A DNA stretch of 64,000 nucleotides from Pseudisothecium myosuroides (taxonomy: Eukaryota > Streptophyta > Bryopsida > Hypnales > Lembophyllaceae). Both the position numbers and the translations under genes were made by a program. The notes under the pieces are model-generated. The model saw only the letters and a list, made by a program, of their open reading frames with translations, was not told the origin of the DNA and did no database searches. The first letter of the stretch is position 1. Each line of letters starts with the position of its first letter. The DNA lies in NCBI GenBank assembly GCA_951799445.1, contig OX637287.1:31824224-31888223 (forward strand), written 5' to 3'. Below, piece after piece: positions 34,601 through 46,259 of the stretch.

Positions 34601-34896
34601 ATGGTTTAGCAGATCCTAATTTGAGAGACGATTTCGACAGAGACGAGCTTGTGAGCTTAATGAAGTTGTCATTGTGGTGTGCGAGGAGAAGAAGTGCAGA
34701 GAGACCATTGATGCATCAGGTTGTGCGAAGGTTGCATGATCTAGGGCTGGGTGGGACATCGGAGACAGTCCGAGAGGGAATTGACTTGGGCGACGAACAT
34801 GAGCGTCATACCGTCCACGTCGAATTGGTGGAAATGGGTTCGCAAGATTTGGATCGTGAGACCCAACGAGTCTTCGTCCAGCAGCATGCAGCCTGA
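31630..34896 (+). CDS. Bulb-type lectin receptor-like Ser/Thr kinase 2
   Basis: Exons 31630-32689, 32834-33066, 33234-33360, 33472-33540, 33664-33859, 34035-34140 and 34570-34896 join in frame (all GT-AG) to give 705 residues. The in-frame TAA at 31585 limits the start. The architecture equals copy 1: signal peptide, two bulb-lectin domains, one transmembrane helix, and a full RD kinase (GSGGFG from 394, Lys415, HRDVKSTN from 511, [13 protein letters not shown]). Differences from copy 1: two extra residues after the signal peptide, three extra residues after DFGLSKL (KTIGQEN for RQED), SDVFAFG for SDVYAFG, and a different, shorter C-terminal tail after GIDLGDE. An extra cysteine appears before the membrane (DGCGVSG). 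No broken codons, so both copies look functional. Ligand and pathway unknown. Confidence 0.88.
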
Positions 34897-35237
34897 GGTT
34901 CTAATTCGAGTGTAGATACCACATAGCTACACAGAAATGGCTGCAAGGAAATTCCGCACGACAAAACATACCAGGTTACTTAACCTCCTGAAGAGCCAAC
35001 TTTCTAATTTTGCCACTTATATTCTGATGGAATGTGTGTTGGGAAAAGTCTGCATTGCACCCATGTTGACCCCCAATCGCCACCAGGATGTCTATTTCGC
35101 CACCAGGAGTGTAGCGGCATGAATAGGTTGACCTTATACTTTCAGCTTTGAAGATTTATAGGATATTATATGCTTTTAGCTCAAAGAAATTACAAATCGA
35201 TTTAGATAGGATTTTTCTAGAGGATGTTCATGTTATT

Positions 35238-35243
35238 AATAAA
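35238..35243 (+). terminator. Candidate poly(A) signal for receptor kinase 2
   Basis: AATAAA, followed closely by AATAAAA-like sequence, lies about 340 bp after the stop codon. Position and sequence fit a plant near-upstream element; unverified. Confidence 0.35.
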
Positions 35244-35584
35244 ATAAAAATCATTGGTTTGACTATGTAGACATCCACCTAGTACGGGCAAAAAACATGG
35301 AGATTTGGGTTTCATTATTAGAAGATATTTGGATGGCCTTGAGATGGCCCTCTAAGGAAGGTGTGCACTCTTCCATTTTACATTATTGTATATGTACTTT
35401 GATAATATGGAGGCACCTTAATCTTGTACAAGTGCCCACGAAAATCATACAAGTAATGATCATGCTTTCACATTGGCTTTGCTTCATTGGTTGTAGAAGA
35501 GAGTGTATTCAAATGCTATAATGATTTTTATATGATTTATATCCAAGGTTGATTGCATATATTTGGCTTAATATATATTTTATT
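35244..35584. other. Intergenic, nothing recognised
   Basis: No repeat ends found. The 74-codon frame at 35297-35521 has no recognisable domain. Confidence 0.3.
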
Positions 35585-36000
35585 GTTACAAATACTAAAA
35601 TCTTTGAGTTCATTGAAAGTGTTCATTGAAATATATGTGAAGCTTGAAAGTGTACATAACACAAGGTAACAACATTTTTGAGGTGCTTTTAGTAGAACCA
35701 CCTATGGATTTTTTAATAGTTGGACATATCAAAGTCATTTGAAGGGCCTTCTGAAGGGTCCAAATATCTTTTAATTTATCTTTTGCTTCGAGAAGATTGA
35801 AACCATTCACCAACGACTTTGTTACTTCACAACTATGTTGCACCATATGAAAAATCAAAGACATTCCACAATGATATATTAAAATCATATTGATAACACT
35901 TCAAAAGATACCTAAGTATATGACAAAATGGAAGAAATTGCTTCTTCTCTTACTTTTAGTAAGATTTGTTAAGTTGCTGAAAAGACAATCTTAAATTTCA
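35585..36000. repeat. Dispersed repeat R6, copy B (inverted)
   Basis: Approximate reverse complement of 20840-21190. The minus-strand frame at 35610-35888 (92 codons) lies wholly inside the repeat and the other copy does not keep it open, so I do not call a gene. 36001-36310 holds nothing further. Confidence 0.45.
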
Positions 36001-36310
36001 CCTCACAAGCATTGAATTGATGGCCTTTTTTGGTTGCTCTGAACATTTTGTGATGTTCGAAGATCTTTGAATCACATTCTGAAGTTGAAATGGGATGCCT
36101 ATAAAATGTTTTTCACAAAATATGTTAGATCTCGTATTTCAAGTCTTCAAGAGTTCAAACTAACTCTCAACTACACATGTCTTAGCATTGAATTGCATGA
36201 ATTTCACTTGCATTAGTAAACAAATGAAAATGAAAATTACATTGATTTGCCCTATTACCAAAGGAGGGAAGTTAGCGTCACATATACAAGCAAACAACCT
36301 CTCTAGGAAG

Positions 36311-37052
36311 TTGCAAGAAACACTTGCAGTTTTTGGCTCAAAATGGCCTTAATACTGAAGTACTCTAATTTTTGAATAATTTTTTTTAAATGAAATAAAA
36401 TATGGATAATTTGCGCAACACTCAAAAGAATATGTTTGTGAGAATTCAGGCCTACAAAAATTTATCTCTAAAAGTTAGGGTCAATAAAAGAGTGACGGAA
36501 AATATAAGAAAATAAATATTTTGAAATTTGATTTTTAGAAAATAGTAAAATATTCAAAAAATGAACTAATTAGAAATATAGATATTTAGAAATGAAATTT
36601 AGAAATTTCATTTTTTTCTAACTTAAAGATGCTTCTTGTCAACCATTTGCATCTTTGGGAAAAAAATTGTGTTCTCTACATGTGCGCAAAGGTAGTGCAC
36701 TTTGAACACATGTGGAAGGTGGAAATATTGTTATTTTAGAAAAAAACTTTTTATAGGCTTATGTAACTTTCATAAAAGTGCTTGTACTCCAAGTTTGACC
36801 TTCAAATGCACATTATTGGATAAGAAGCAATACTAAAAACCCTTAAAATGGTCAAGGTAGACATCCAATCGTGGGCAATTTGAAAATAATAGACTAATTT
36901 TTAAAAATTGAAAAAATTATACAATGTCTACAACTACCATGTGTACCTTCATTTCAAATTTAATAGAAAACAAACATACAATGCAGAAGTTATGAACAAA
37001 AAATCACATGTCTAAGTCTTAGGGGGAAAAAAACGACAAGTGTTTCTTGCAA
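36311..37052. mobile_element. Non-autonomous TIR element E3
   Basis: Perfect 16-bp inverted ends TTGCAAGAAACACTTG (36311-36326) and complement (37037-37052), the same core as E1. The right flank continues the E1-type extension (complement GGGGTCA) but the left flank does not. No coding sequence. Confidence 0.7.
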
Positions 37053-37139
37053 TGACCCCTTTGCGCGTGGATGCGGACATCATCAAAGGTGGCTACTCCA
37101 AGAAACACCTTGCCTTCTAAAAGCTCTAAATTAGCTCTT

Positions 37140-37560
37140 CTTTGCTAGTCAAAACGTGGCTCATTTGGTCTCCCAACCTAGCCTTTTATACAACTACCAC
37201 CAAATCACTTCTGCCCTTAACGGTGATGGCGCCATCTTTTGTCAGGTACTCTAACGTCTTTGCCACGGAGTACATGTCCAATGAAAACTTTTTGAACTTG
37301 AACACCTACATGGAACTGTTCTACAATAGCATCTACAATTCCAAATGACAACGCAATCAACATCATTACTCCATCATGTTTTTGGAGCTTGATTATCTTG
37401 TTTGTAAAAAGAACATCTTACGGTGTGAAAACTAAAAATATATATTGTTGCACTCACGACATGTCCAATACACACACATTGGTACCTTGACATCCTTCAC
37501 CACCTCCTAAAATTGCTTGATAGCATTGGGAGTGATGTCGAAGTCCATCTATCCTAAAGT
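37140..37560 (-). pseudogene. Unidentified decayed coding-like stretch
   Basis: The complement reads with frameshifts as coding-like peptide, for example MYSVAKTLEYLTKDGAITVK and nearby DAIVEQFHVGVQVQKV. No product recognised. It could be the remains of a gene or of a retroelement; a low-confidence reading. Confidence 0.25.
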
Positions 37561-37847
37561 CACAGTACACAACATCCACTATCAATTATGCACCTTTAGA
37601 AAAGTTATTATTCGGAATCACAACATCTATTTTGAAGGAAAACATTAATCTAGCTTTAACATTATTGCCTAGAAATGCGTTCAAAATACGTCCTTACACA
37701 TGTCTAAACAAGAATAGTAGTAGCTTTTAAAAGCCAAACTACAACCATAGAATCATAAATACCTGCGCAAATATCAATTTATACCGTCTAATTTGAATTG
37801 AGAATGCAATTCTAAAGGTCCTCACCGTCAAGAATCTTTGACAAGTT

Positions 37848-37980
37848 TACTATAAGAAATCCGTGTTCAAGGAGAGGGATTTTAGTTGACATCCAATGTA
37901 ACAATCCATGTTTTTATGTCAATAATAAGGTCCAGCATAACATCTTGATGCTATGTTGGACGTTATTGACATAAAAACAC
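37848..37980. mobile_element. Half copy of CACTA-type MITE
   Basis: Begins ACTATAAGAAATCC, like 9928-10197 with the first C lost, and contains a shorter internal inverted repeat (about 37903-37925 with 37961-37977). No right terminus, so truncated. Confidence 0.5.
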
Positions 37981-38059
37981 CAAAAAAAAAGAAAAAACGT
38001 TCAAAAAGATAAACGTTGAAGACTAGATGTACAGTACTTTCATAATTGTTGGAAATTCC

Positions 38060-39430
38060 AACCCATTAGCAACTAGATTGACTTGCCATTTATGAAAAAT
38101 GATCTTAGTGGACAAAACTCTAATTTATCACATAGGCAAGTGGTTTTAATGTTGTGTCAAAGGAGCCAAACTTTCTTGCCAATTTGAAATGAATGTAATT
38201 TTTTTTAGCATATTTGTTGATGTCCCATAACAATTTTGAGCATCTTGTAACTAGAATTTCATAATTTCTTGAAATTGTAATAACCGTCTTGCCAAGTTTT
38301 TGGCTACCAAATTGTTTGTTTTGGAAACATTTAATACATTGAACTTTGGATGATATTCATAATTGGTATAAAATAGGATTTATCAAGTTGACATGTGGAC
38401 GGTTTTATTATATGCAAATTCAGCTAACGTTAAATATGAAGTCCAATTGTCTTGTTAATAATTGATGGTGTAATTCAAATATTGTTCCAACACTTGATTG
38501 ACACACTCAATTTGAACGTCAATTTGAGGATGGAAAACAAAAAAAAGTTTGATATCCACCTTCAAAATTTTAAAGAAGGACCTCCAAAATTTGGAAACAA
38601 ATTGTGGTCCTCAAATCAGAGATGATATTCTTTAGTAATCTATGATATTGATAGATATTGTATAAAGAGAGTCGTGTTGTTTCTTCACTAGTGATTGTCT
38701 TGTTGCAAGGGACAAAATGTGTCATCTTTATGAATGAGTCCTATATATCATATATGGTATAAAACGAACTCAATAGTGGTAAGTCGGTGATGAAATTCAT
38801 AGAGACTGAAGACCATGGTTGGTTGGAAATAGATGAGGGTTGTAGAAGTCCATATAGTCAATGTTATGGGTTCTTGAATTTTGAATAAATGTCATAAGAA
38901 AACAAAAAAAAATTGACAACTTCCATTTGAGGTTACTAAAAATTTGGAGATATGAGTTCTAATATCTTGTGACACCCAAAATATCTAGTTGTTGGAAAAT
39001 CATGGCAAGTTTGAAGGACTCAAAGGGGTAAAAAAAACCTTCTAGAATATGCTACACAAGCATTCTTTACTATACAAGAGGTTATCCAAAAATTTGAATT
39101 ATTTTTGGTCATTTTGTGAGCAATCCTTGATTTTAAAACTAGAAGGTCCAAAGCCGTTATTTTACAAACTTGGTCAAGAAATAATGAACCACAAGGCATT
39201 GCCATGGCCATGCCAATGCACAAAGTCAGAATTCCTTGGGCTTAAATAGAGTCGATTGTTGTTGGTCGTATGCTGCCTCTTCTTCTCTTGGCGGCAAATA
39301 TAATTTGTTAGACAAGGCATTTGGCAGTCCTTACTCGAGTCCTTACAGTTTTCAAGGTAATTTGTGAAAAAGAAGTCAAAGTAAGATAGTGATATGTTCC
39401 AGCAAGCTAGACAACAATACAAAACGTGAG
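38060..39430 (-). pseudogene. Ty3/gypsy pol remnant: RNase H end and integrase
   Basis: Read on the minus strand in order: LSYFDFFFTNYLENC and PNALSN near 39410-39300 (cf. RNase H ...DALSR), QPWSSVSMNFITDLP near 38800, KMTHFVPCNKTIT near 38700, GPQFVSKFWRSFFKILKVD near 38590, FHPQIDVQIECVNQVLEQYL near 38500, LAEFAYNKTVHMST near 38410, and VWLL...LGPF-like residues near 38150-38100. These match the known order of Ty3/gypsy integrase. Stops and frameshifts throughout show it is dead. No RT domain, gag or LTRs recognised, so it is a fragment. Confidence 0.8.
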
Positions 39431-40517
39431 TAAACATAGAATATTTGGTAATTGCAAGAATGACCTACTTTGTTCTACTTTAGCAATTTTTAGCCTTTGG
39501 AGGGAGAACACTATAAACTTAAAAAAAACATTTTTGTATTATTCTTAAAGATATGTCAAGTATATAGACCTATAAGGAGAAGATATCTTATAAACAAAAA
39601 GCATAAAAAAATTCTCTAGCTACGAGAACTAGAAAAATGCAGAATTGCAAAAAAATGTATATTTTGATGTCTTATTTTGTAAAAAAATAGGAAAATCTAT
39701 TTACAAAGAAACTAAGAATTGGCCATTTGAAAGAACTTCATAATAAAAAAGAATTCACCAAAGAAATGAACTTGAATCCATCTTCAATTTTCAAGGGTGT
39801 ATATACAAGGAAGACCTATTTGCACAAAGATGGAGGACATAAAATAATGTATCTTCAAATAATTTTTAAACAATAATAAAATAATTTTAAATAAAAAAAC
39901 ATTTATAAGAATGCTACAAAATTTTAAGAATAATTTATTAAAGAATCTATCAAAAAATTGAAGAAAAAATAATAGTAGGTGGAGAAGAAGCCACTGCTAG
40001 TACGGGGAAGGGCGTAAGGATACCAATTGGTGGAGAAAGGCATATTTGGTGGGATATGGAAAAGAGAAAATCATGTGTGCATGCGAAGGATTTGACGTGG
40101 CTCTGTTTGAGGTGCACTGGAAAGGTGAGATAGTATACTAGAGAGTGACAATGCCATCAAACATCCACTTGACTAAGGCATATTTGATCTTGATGAAGGA
40201 CCTGCATGGATTGATTTCAAAGAACATCTCAAAGGTTTTGACAGAGGCTTGCAAATGCGCTAGTTTTGCTTGGAATGAGATGTTGTAGGCCGTCCACTCC
40301 AAATTAAACTTCACATAAAATGAATGTCTTTCTCGGTTGCTTTATCCGTCTCACTATCGTTTGCATCCATCAAAAGTCTCTATTTTGCAAACTTAAAAAT
40401 CCAAGAATTCTGTTTTGCAAATCTCTTGCATGACCAATCAAGGGGCTCCTTCAATGAGCGATACACTAGAAGTATCACTAAACTAGAGATAAGACATGCA
40501 AACTAGAAGTATTATTA
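39431..40517. other. Intergenic, nothing recognised
   Basis: Mostly AT-rich. 39960-40310 is less AT-rich and looks vaguely coding but gives no identifiable frame. Confidence 0.3.
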
Positions 40518-41945
40518 ATAGAAACAAATTATACAATGAACAATGTATAATGAATATCATACTAGGTAGTAGAGAGAGCAACTTTGAATGACACTTAGAA
40601 CAATATGGGGATGTATAGGACCATGTTGAAAGTCACACAACCCTACTTTGAAATTAGATTATTATTAAACTAAAAAATTGGAATCATTGAACAAAATTTG
40701 AACATGTCATAGTATACAAAACACACTTCATGTGTTTTTTAGTTTTTATTAAAAAAACTAACCACTTTTCAATTTTAGGGATTGCAATTTGGAAGTCATT
40801 TTTTAATAGAAGATTGATACAATTTTTACCTACAAAATCACACACAAATTCTTAGTGGAAGAATTTTCTATGAAAAATAAAATTCAACATATATGCTTAA
40901 AATATAATTATTTGCAAGATTCAATTTCTTTCCATAGTTTTGAAAAATCCATTTTCCAAAAACTTTGTCATCTATTTTAAGAATTATTTTGCGCCAAGCC
41001 GACACTATCTTGGCAAGTTTGAAGAGCGTTTCAGCTTATTGGAGTTGGTCGTGAGGGGCCTCACGGACCCTCTCTACACTATGCTTATTGTTCAATTTTC
41101 TTGTTAATCTCAGATCAAGTTGGGTTGTCAGGGTTAGTCGAGGTGCTCCCCACCAAGCCACTTGTAGCTGGTAGGTTTTGTATTTTATTATTCTAGCAAT
41201 GAAATTTCGTTTCATTTGTGTCAATTTAAAAAAAAAATTGGTACTCTAATTGACTTTATTGCCACATCCAATCTTAATAGCTAAACCTCTCCACCCTTCA
41301 TTCTCACTAAATGTCAATGAAGTAATTCCTTCATTTTGCCATCAAAATATTCCTTCATGGTTGATGATCAAATGGTGAATTGCTATTTGACTCAATGGAT
41401 TGTTAATGGATTTTTGGCAAACCATCTTTACATTTATTTGTGAATTTGGTTGTTTGATCCCAGAATTAGCAAAAAAATTGTTAATTTTTTTTAAATTAAT
41501 TTAAGCCAAACATGCTATCAAAGTTTAGTTTTTAATTCTACATGTTGAAAATATCAATAAATATCCCTTCAAATTTGATCAAAAACTTGCTAACAAAAAT
41601 TAACTGAAACCGTAGTAGTATTTGAAGGACTAAAAATTGTTTCTTTGTTTATTATGTTGGTATTAAATTATATGTATGACTTCAGCGTTTGGAATTTTTT
41701 TGGAGTTGCCCTTGTAAATTGCCTCCTCTTTGTAAATGGTGCCGGATTTTTTTCCAAGGGCACCGATTGAATCTTCTCTTTATAAAAATCTCCCAATTTC
41801 ATTTCCTCCAATATCAAATTCTCATTGGCCACTTCCCTTCAAATTCAAATTTGCAAAGGCTACAAACCTCTTCTTTCAAAGAAATGTCAATTTTGAAAAT
41901 AAACTCTAAACTTCATTACATTGAGCAAACATGGACAACAGAGTA
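40518..41945. repeat. Dispersed repeat R7, copy B (empty TTAA site)
   Basis: Aligns with 24735-26925 but lacks the A2 TTAA element; a single TTAA at 40665-40668 marks the empty target. It carries a retroposon (40995-41238) that copy A lacks. Confidence 0.65.
40995..41238 (+). mobile_element. 5'-truncated retroposon with A-rich tail
   Basis: Ends 'gaaatttcgtttcatttgtg' plus a short spacer and an A10 run. The final 100 bp resemble 53551-53690 ('ccacttgtagctggtaggtt' and the same terminal phrase). Missing from the paralogous site near 26380. LINE- or SINE-derived; the left boundary is approximate. The minus-strand frame at 41036-41224 is antisense to it. Confidence 0.6.
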
Positions 41946-43322
41946 GAGGTTGACCCCTACAATCAACTCTAAAGCAATATTCACCTCCACCCTATGCAAG
42001 CAGTCGGAGCCCTTCAATGGCCAACTCTAAAAAAAATATCCGTCTTGTCCAAGAACATACACATTTCTAGCACCTTGGGTATTAGACTTGGATTTAAAAC
42101 AGCAAGCAACTATCATTTTGACAATTTCATAATATTGGTGGCTATATATCCACCTTTTACCTTTGCACACCAATTGATTGCCGGTCCTACCAATTTTTTT
42201 CCGGTTTTGGATCTTCCATTTTTACGCTTTAACTAATTCTTTTCTCAAATTAAGGCATAAGCTAACATTCAACTAACTAGCAGTTCTCTCCGAACATTGT
42301 GCCACATGAATTTGTAATGCATGAATATGTTAATAATGAACTATACATGAAAGGATGCCATTTGGGGACTTCACTCATGTTAGTACCAAATCAATTTGTC
42401 TTTGTACATGTGAATAAGTAATTAGACCTCATGGGTTACCTTCCATCTAAACTTTAAGTTTATTGTTCATATATATTTGATGACTTCATTCTAAATTCAT
42501 AATATTATAATGAGGGATTACACATTATTCAAATTCTTATACTACCATAATTACATTAACCTGAGTTCTACTCCCAAATATAAAAGTGTTCCAATGGCAT
42601 GAAAAAAACATTGGCTAGTTCAAAGTTTGCCAATGCAATTTGGGAAAAAAAACAGGTTTTATTTTAAAAACCAAAGGAGATTCAATAGGTCTAGAAATCA
42701 ACCAATGCATAGAAAAAAAACACCAAATATTTTGACCACCTCCTTTTTACACTTGAAAATTTTTAGCTAGCATGGAACAAGAAATAGCAGTTGATACCCC
42801 AAGTAGGATAGAGATGCATTGATGATGTGGAAGGAAGGCATTCAGCTTGTCTAAAGTGGGTTTAGGTATTTGTTGCTTTGTATGGCTAGTATAGCCATTG
42901 GAGTTAAGGTTTGGGATTTAAGTTGTCACCTAATATATGCCATTGTTTTTTTAAAGGATACCATTAAGTTTTGACACTTATTTAATATCAATCATGGGTA
43001 GTAAATTACAAAGACAATTAGAAAAAGCATTCAAAAATGGTGAAAACTATAATTACTAAATTCTTTTGGTTTAATTTATTCAAAATTTTCAGTACCATTT
43101 TCAACTCCATCTTCAATGGGAGGATTCTTGGTTTTCATATAATGAAAAGCCATAAAAGATTCAATTCTAGCAAAGGATGTAATATTAATTTATAATTTCA
43201 ATTTGAAATCAATAAAAAAAATTTACATCAAAGGATTCTAGCAATCTAGTCGGTGTGAATTTGAGTTTGAAGGAAATTGGCCAATGAGAAACTGATATTG
43301 AAGGAAACATTAGAAGAAAAAT
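41946..43322. other. Intergenic, nothing recognised
   Basis: AT-rich without supported features. The short frame at 41994-42236 shows no domain. Confidence 0.3.
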
Positions 43323-43746
43323 GAGCCCACGGGAGGGCTGTGAGTTCTCGGACAGCAAGGAACGCTAGCTGAATAAACAAGAAAAAGAAAATTAAGGGAA
43401 TTTTTTTTTTTTTTTTTTTGCCGGCGAACTGGAGGCCTGATCTGCACTCAATATTATAATTTAAAAAATGTTAAAAAAATATTTTAAAAAATTTATCAAT
43501 AAAATTAATACGAAATTTCGAAATTCCCAAGTCTAATGTGGCCAAAACTATCCTCGTCGGCCTGAAATATTATTTTGTTATTATTTTAATATTTTATTAT
43601 TAATTTTTTTTAATTTTTAAATTTTTAAATTTTTTTAAATTTTTTTATTGCGGCCACTATTCATCATTGATGATGAATAGTGGCCATTGTTCCACTGTGA
43701 AGAACTCCTGAAGAGTCTCAAAGGGAAGCAGACCTCCCAAGGGCTG
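43323..43746. mobile_element. Possible MITE with AT-rich core and perfect palindrome
   Basis: Ends GAGCCCACGGGAGGGCTG and the complement of the right end CAGCCCTTGGGAGGTCTG match at 14 of 18. Core: T22 run near 43400-43422, long A/T low-complexity, and a perfect 34-bp palindrome at 43652-43685. No target duplication identified. Confidence 0.4.
43652..43685. repeat. Perfect 34-bp palindrome
   Basis: Two 16-bp arms (GGCCACTATTCATCAT and its complement) around TG. It stands out from the A/T-rich surroundings. Role unknown; possibly the centre of a fold-back element. Confidence 0.7.
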
Positions 43747-43961
43747 AATTTTTTTCTAATGTAAATTGGTTGATTTTAAAGTTGTGAGGCTAAAACTAGT
43801 GACCATTGAAAAAATCCTATTTCATTGATGTGAAAGATGGAAATTAAATAGGGGAGCTCCAAAAAAAATTCAACACTAAACGTGGCATAGACATCTACAC
43901 TTGCCCAATTTGTGCCAGAAAATGTCCCTTAGTCTTTCTTATTTGAAATTGTAATATTATA

Positions 43962-44706
43962 CTCCCTCTGTCCCAAAATAAATTCAAGGGTTCCAAATAT
44001 ATTTGTCCCAAATAAAATTCAATGATTCAATGATTCAAGAAACAAAATCTTTGCAGCCTTCCATGATCAAACTTAAATCACCAAAGGTGATTGAATAAGA
44101 GTCGCTAAAGTTGATCAAACAAGAATTGGTTAAGTTAATCAAACTGAAATTGCCGAATTGGAATCACCATAGTTGGTCAAAATTGGAATCGCACTTAGGT
44201 TACTGGAATCACCAAAATTGATCACAATTGGTTTGCAAGAATTGCCATTGTACTTCAATAGCTTGCACTTCAATCACAAGTTATGATTGGAAATTTTCAA
44301 CGCACTAGAATCAAACTCAGGTTATGATCGCAGCTTCTCGAACACATTTAGAGGGGTTCACATAAGTTGTATCACTTGGTGGAATTGCTCTTCAATCAAA
44401 TGTGCTTATTACAAGCCCCCAATGGAATGGAATACTGTAGATGTCCTCAAACGTCATTGCACTAGCAGTGGTGGAAGATTGATTGAAATTGATAGTAGCC
44501 CGGAGCAATTTCAAAAAGGGCTACAATTTGTCAATTTTGCCACGTCTTTTCAACTTGCACCACTTCACTGTTGACTTCCAATCTTTCATGCCTATTGAAT
44601 TGACTAGATGTTTCACTAACTACTCAATTCCTTGATAATAGAAGCAACTTACACACTAATCTAGCCATTTCTAGGAAACCTAGGAGTTATTTTGGGATTG
44701 AGGGAA
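43962..44706. mobile_element. Stowaway/mariner-like non-autonomous element
   Basis: Left end CTCCCTCTGTCCCAAAATAA preceded by TA (43960-43961). The right end is the complement of TTCCCTCAATCCCAAAATAA followed by TA (44707-44708). CTCCCTCNGTCCCA with a TA target is the recognised plant Stowaway end. At 745 bp it is longer than typical Stowaways. The interior holds degenerate repeats of 'ggaatcaccaaaattgatca' type at 44060-44230. The 95-codon frame at 44287-44574 resembles no transposase I know. Confidence 0.75.
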
Positions 44707-44708
44707 TA

Positions 44709-45347
44709 CCAAGGATTTCAAGAATGGTTACTTTCACTAGTTGCTTTGAAGAATTCTTCAACTTGTTGCAATTTGGAAACTGCAAACTATGATTACAATT
44801 AGATCCATCCAAACTATCAATCAATCCTACCATGAGAATATTATGGGCGTTTTATCTCCATCCTTGAGATAAAGCGGGCACAACCAAGTTCTTCATGTTT
44901 TCATTTTTGAATCCTAAAGTGGATGTCTAAGCATTGTCCAATTGACTCTCCGATCAACAAACAAGTGTTTTCTTCATGTCTAATCTCAATGTTTCAAATT
45001 TCAAAGGAAACGGGTTTAAAATGCAAAAATTAGCAATTTTGGTTATGTTGTTCATATTAGGCTATAAAGTAAAAACTTTGATCCTTAGAAGTGAAGTTGC
45101 CTAAAATCAAGTTTTGATTATCCTAAGCTATAAAATATTTTTTTTTATTTCCAAAAGATAAAGAAAATAAGAATCCAATAGTCCTAGCAAAAGTTATAAG
45201 CAAGTGAAATTTTAGCTCTTGGTGAAACTTGTGTGTCTAAATTGACTTTTTTCTTTGGAATTTTGTTTTAGATTGTAGATAAATTTAGAGACTCTTGTTT
45301 CAATATAATCGAAGGAACCTAAGTTCTTTTCATCCAAAACTAAGCTA
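44709..45347. other. Intergenic, partly shared with 8370-8420
   Basis: 45150-45200 resembles 8385-8420 ('atccaat.. tcctagcaaaagtta'). No gene or element ends. Confidence 0.35.
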
Positions 45348-46259
45348 TTAACCCCTAAAGGACCAAGGCCTTTTTTCTGCCAAAAAATACTCAAAACTAC
45401 CATTTCTATAGCACAAAGTAAAAAAAATTGAAAATTGTTTTTTTTTCACATCTAACCATAGGATCTTACACCTAATTGGTATCAAAATGTGTGGAAAAAC
45501 TTTCAGAATTTTTGACTGCACAGATTGCAAGATATCTGCATTTAAAGTGAAGAAAACAAGTCTTTTAGCACATTGCAAGACTATATTTTTTGACTTTGAA
45601 CATTTTTAACTTAAAACTTTTGCACTACAGAGTTTTGAGCTTTAAATCTTTATAGTGGAAAATTGAGTTCAGAGTGTAGGAAAAAAAAATTCAAAAAAAC
45701 TTAATTATTATTCTTAAAAAAATTGTTGAGTAGTAGTAGGTATGAGATAAAAGGAAAATCTAAAATATTAATATATTTTAGATGGAATTAAAATGCACTA
45801 ATCCCAATGCTAAGATTGTTCTAGAAAGTAAACTAAACCATGAAAAAAAAATTGAAAAATTTGAAAAATTGCATTCAGAAATGCATCCGACAAGTTATTT
45901 TTTCAAGAAGATGCTCTAACTGCCCGAAAAACAAGAATGTCCATAACTTTCTTATAACAAAGCTTTCCAAATAGACAAAAATATAATCTACAAAAAAAAA
46001 TATATTAAAAAAAAATTCAAATTTTTGCAAATTTTTTTTTCTGCCTAGGATGCCCCCCCCCCCCCCTTGTTTTGAGCTTATTTGGTCCTAACTTTTGTTC
46101 CCGGGCACCGATTGTGAAAAAAATTATATTACCACAAAGCTTATTAGTTTTACTATCTTCAAAAAAAGTTTAAAAAAATCACGACAAAATTTCAGCCCAT
46201 AGGTACCTACCCGAAAACGCATTTGTCCCCCGAAGGGACAACAGTCCTTTAGAGGTTAA
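45348..46259. mobile_element. TTAA-terminated element, subfamily A2
   Basis: Ends TTAACCCCTAAAGGACCAAG and complement TTAACCTCTAAAGGACTG. 912 bp. A C14 run lies at 46053-46066. It is the reverse complement of 48345-49154 over most of its length. The overlapping minus-strand frames 45212-45578 straddle its left edge and are not genes. Confidence 0.85.

Noticed and set aside
35610..35888. 92-codon minus-strand frame as a gene
   Set aside because: Falls within dispersed repeat R6; the other copy at 20840-21190 is not open in this frame.
44287..44574. 95-codon open frame
   Set aside because: Lies inside the Stowaway-like element, overlaps its degenerate repeats, and shows no transposase or other domain.
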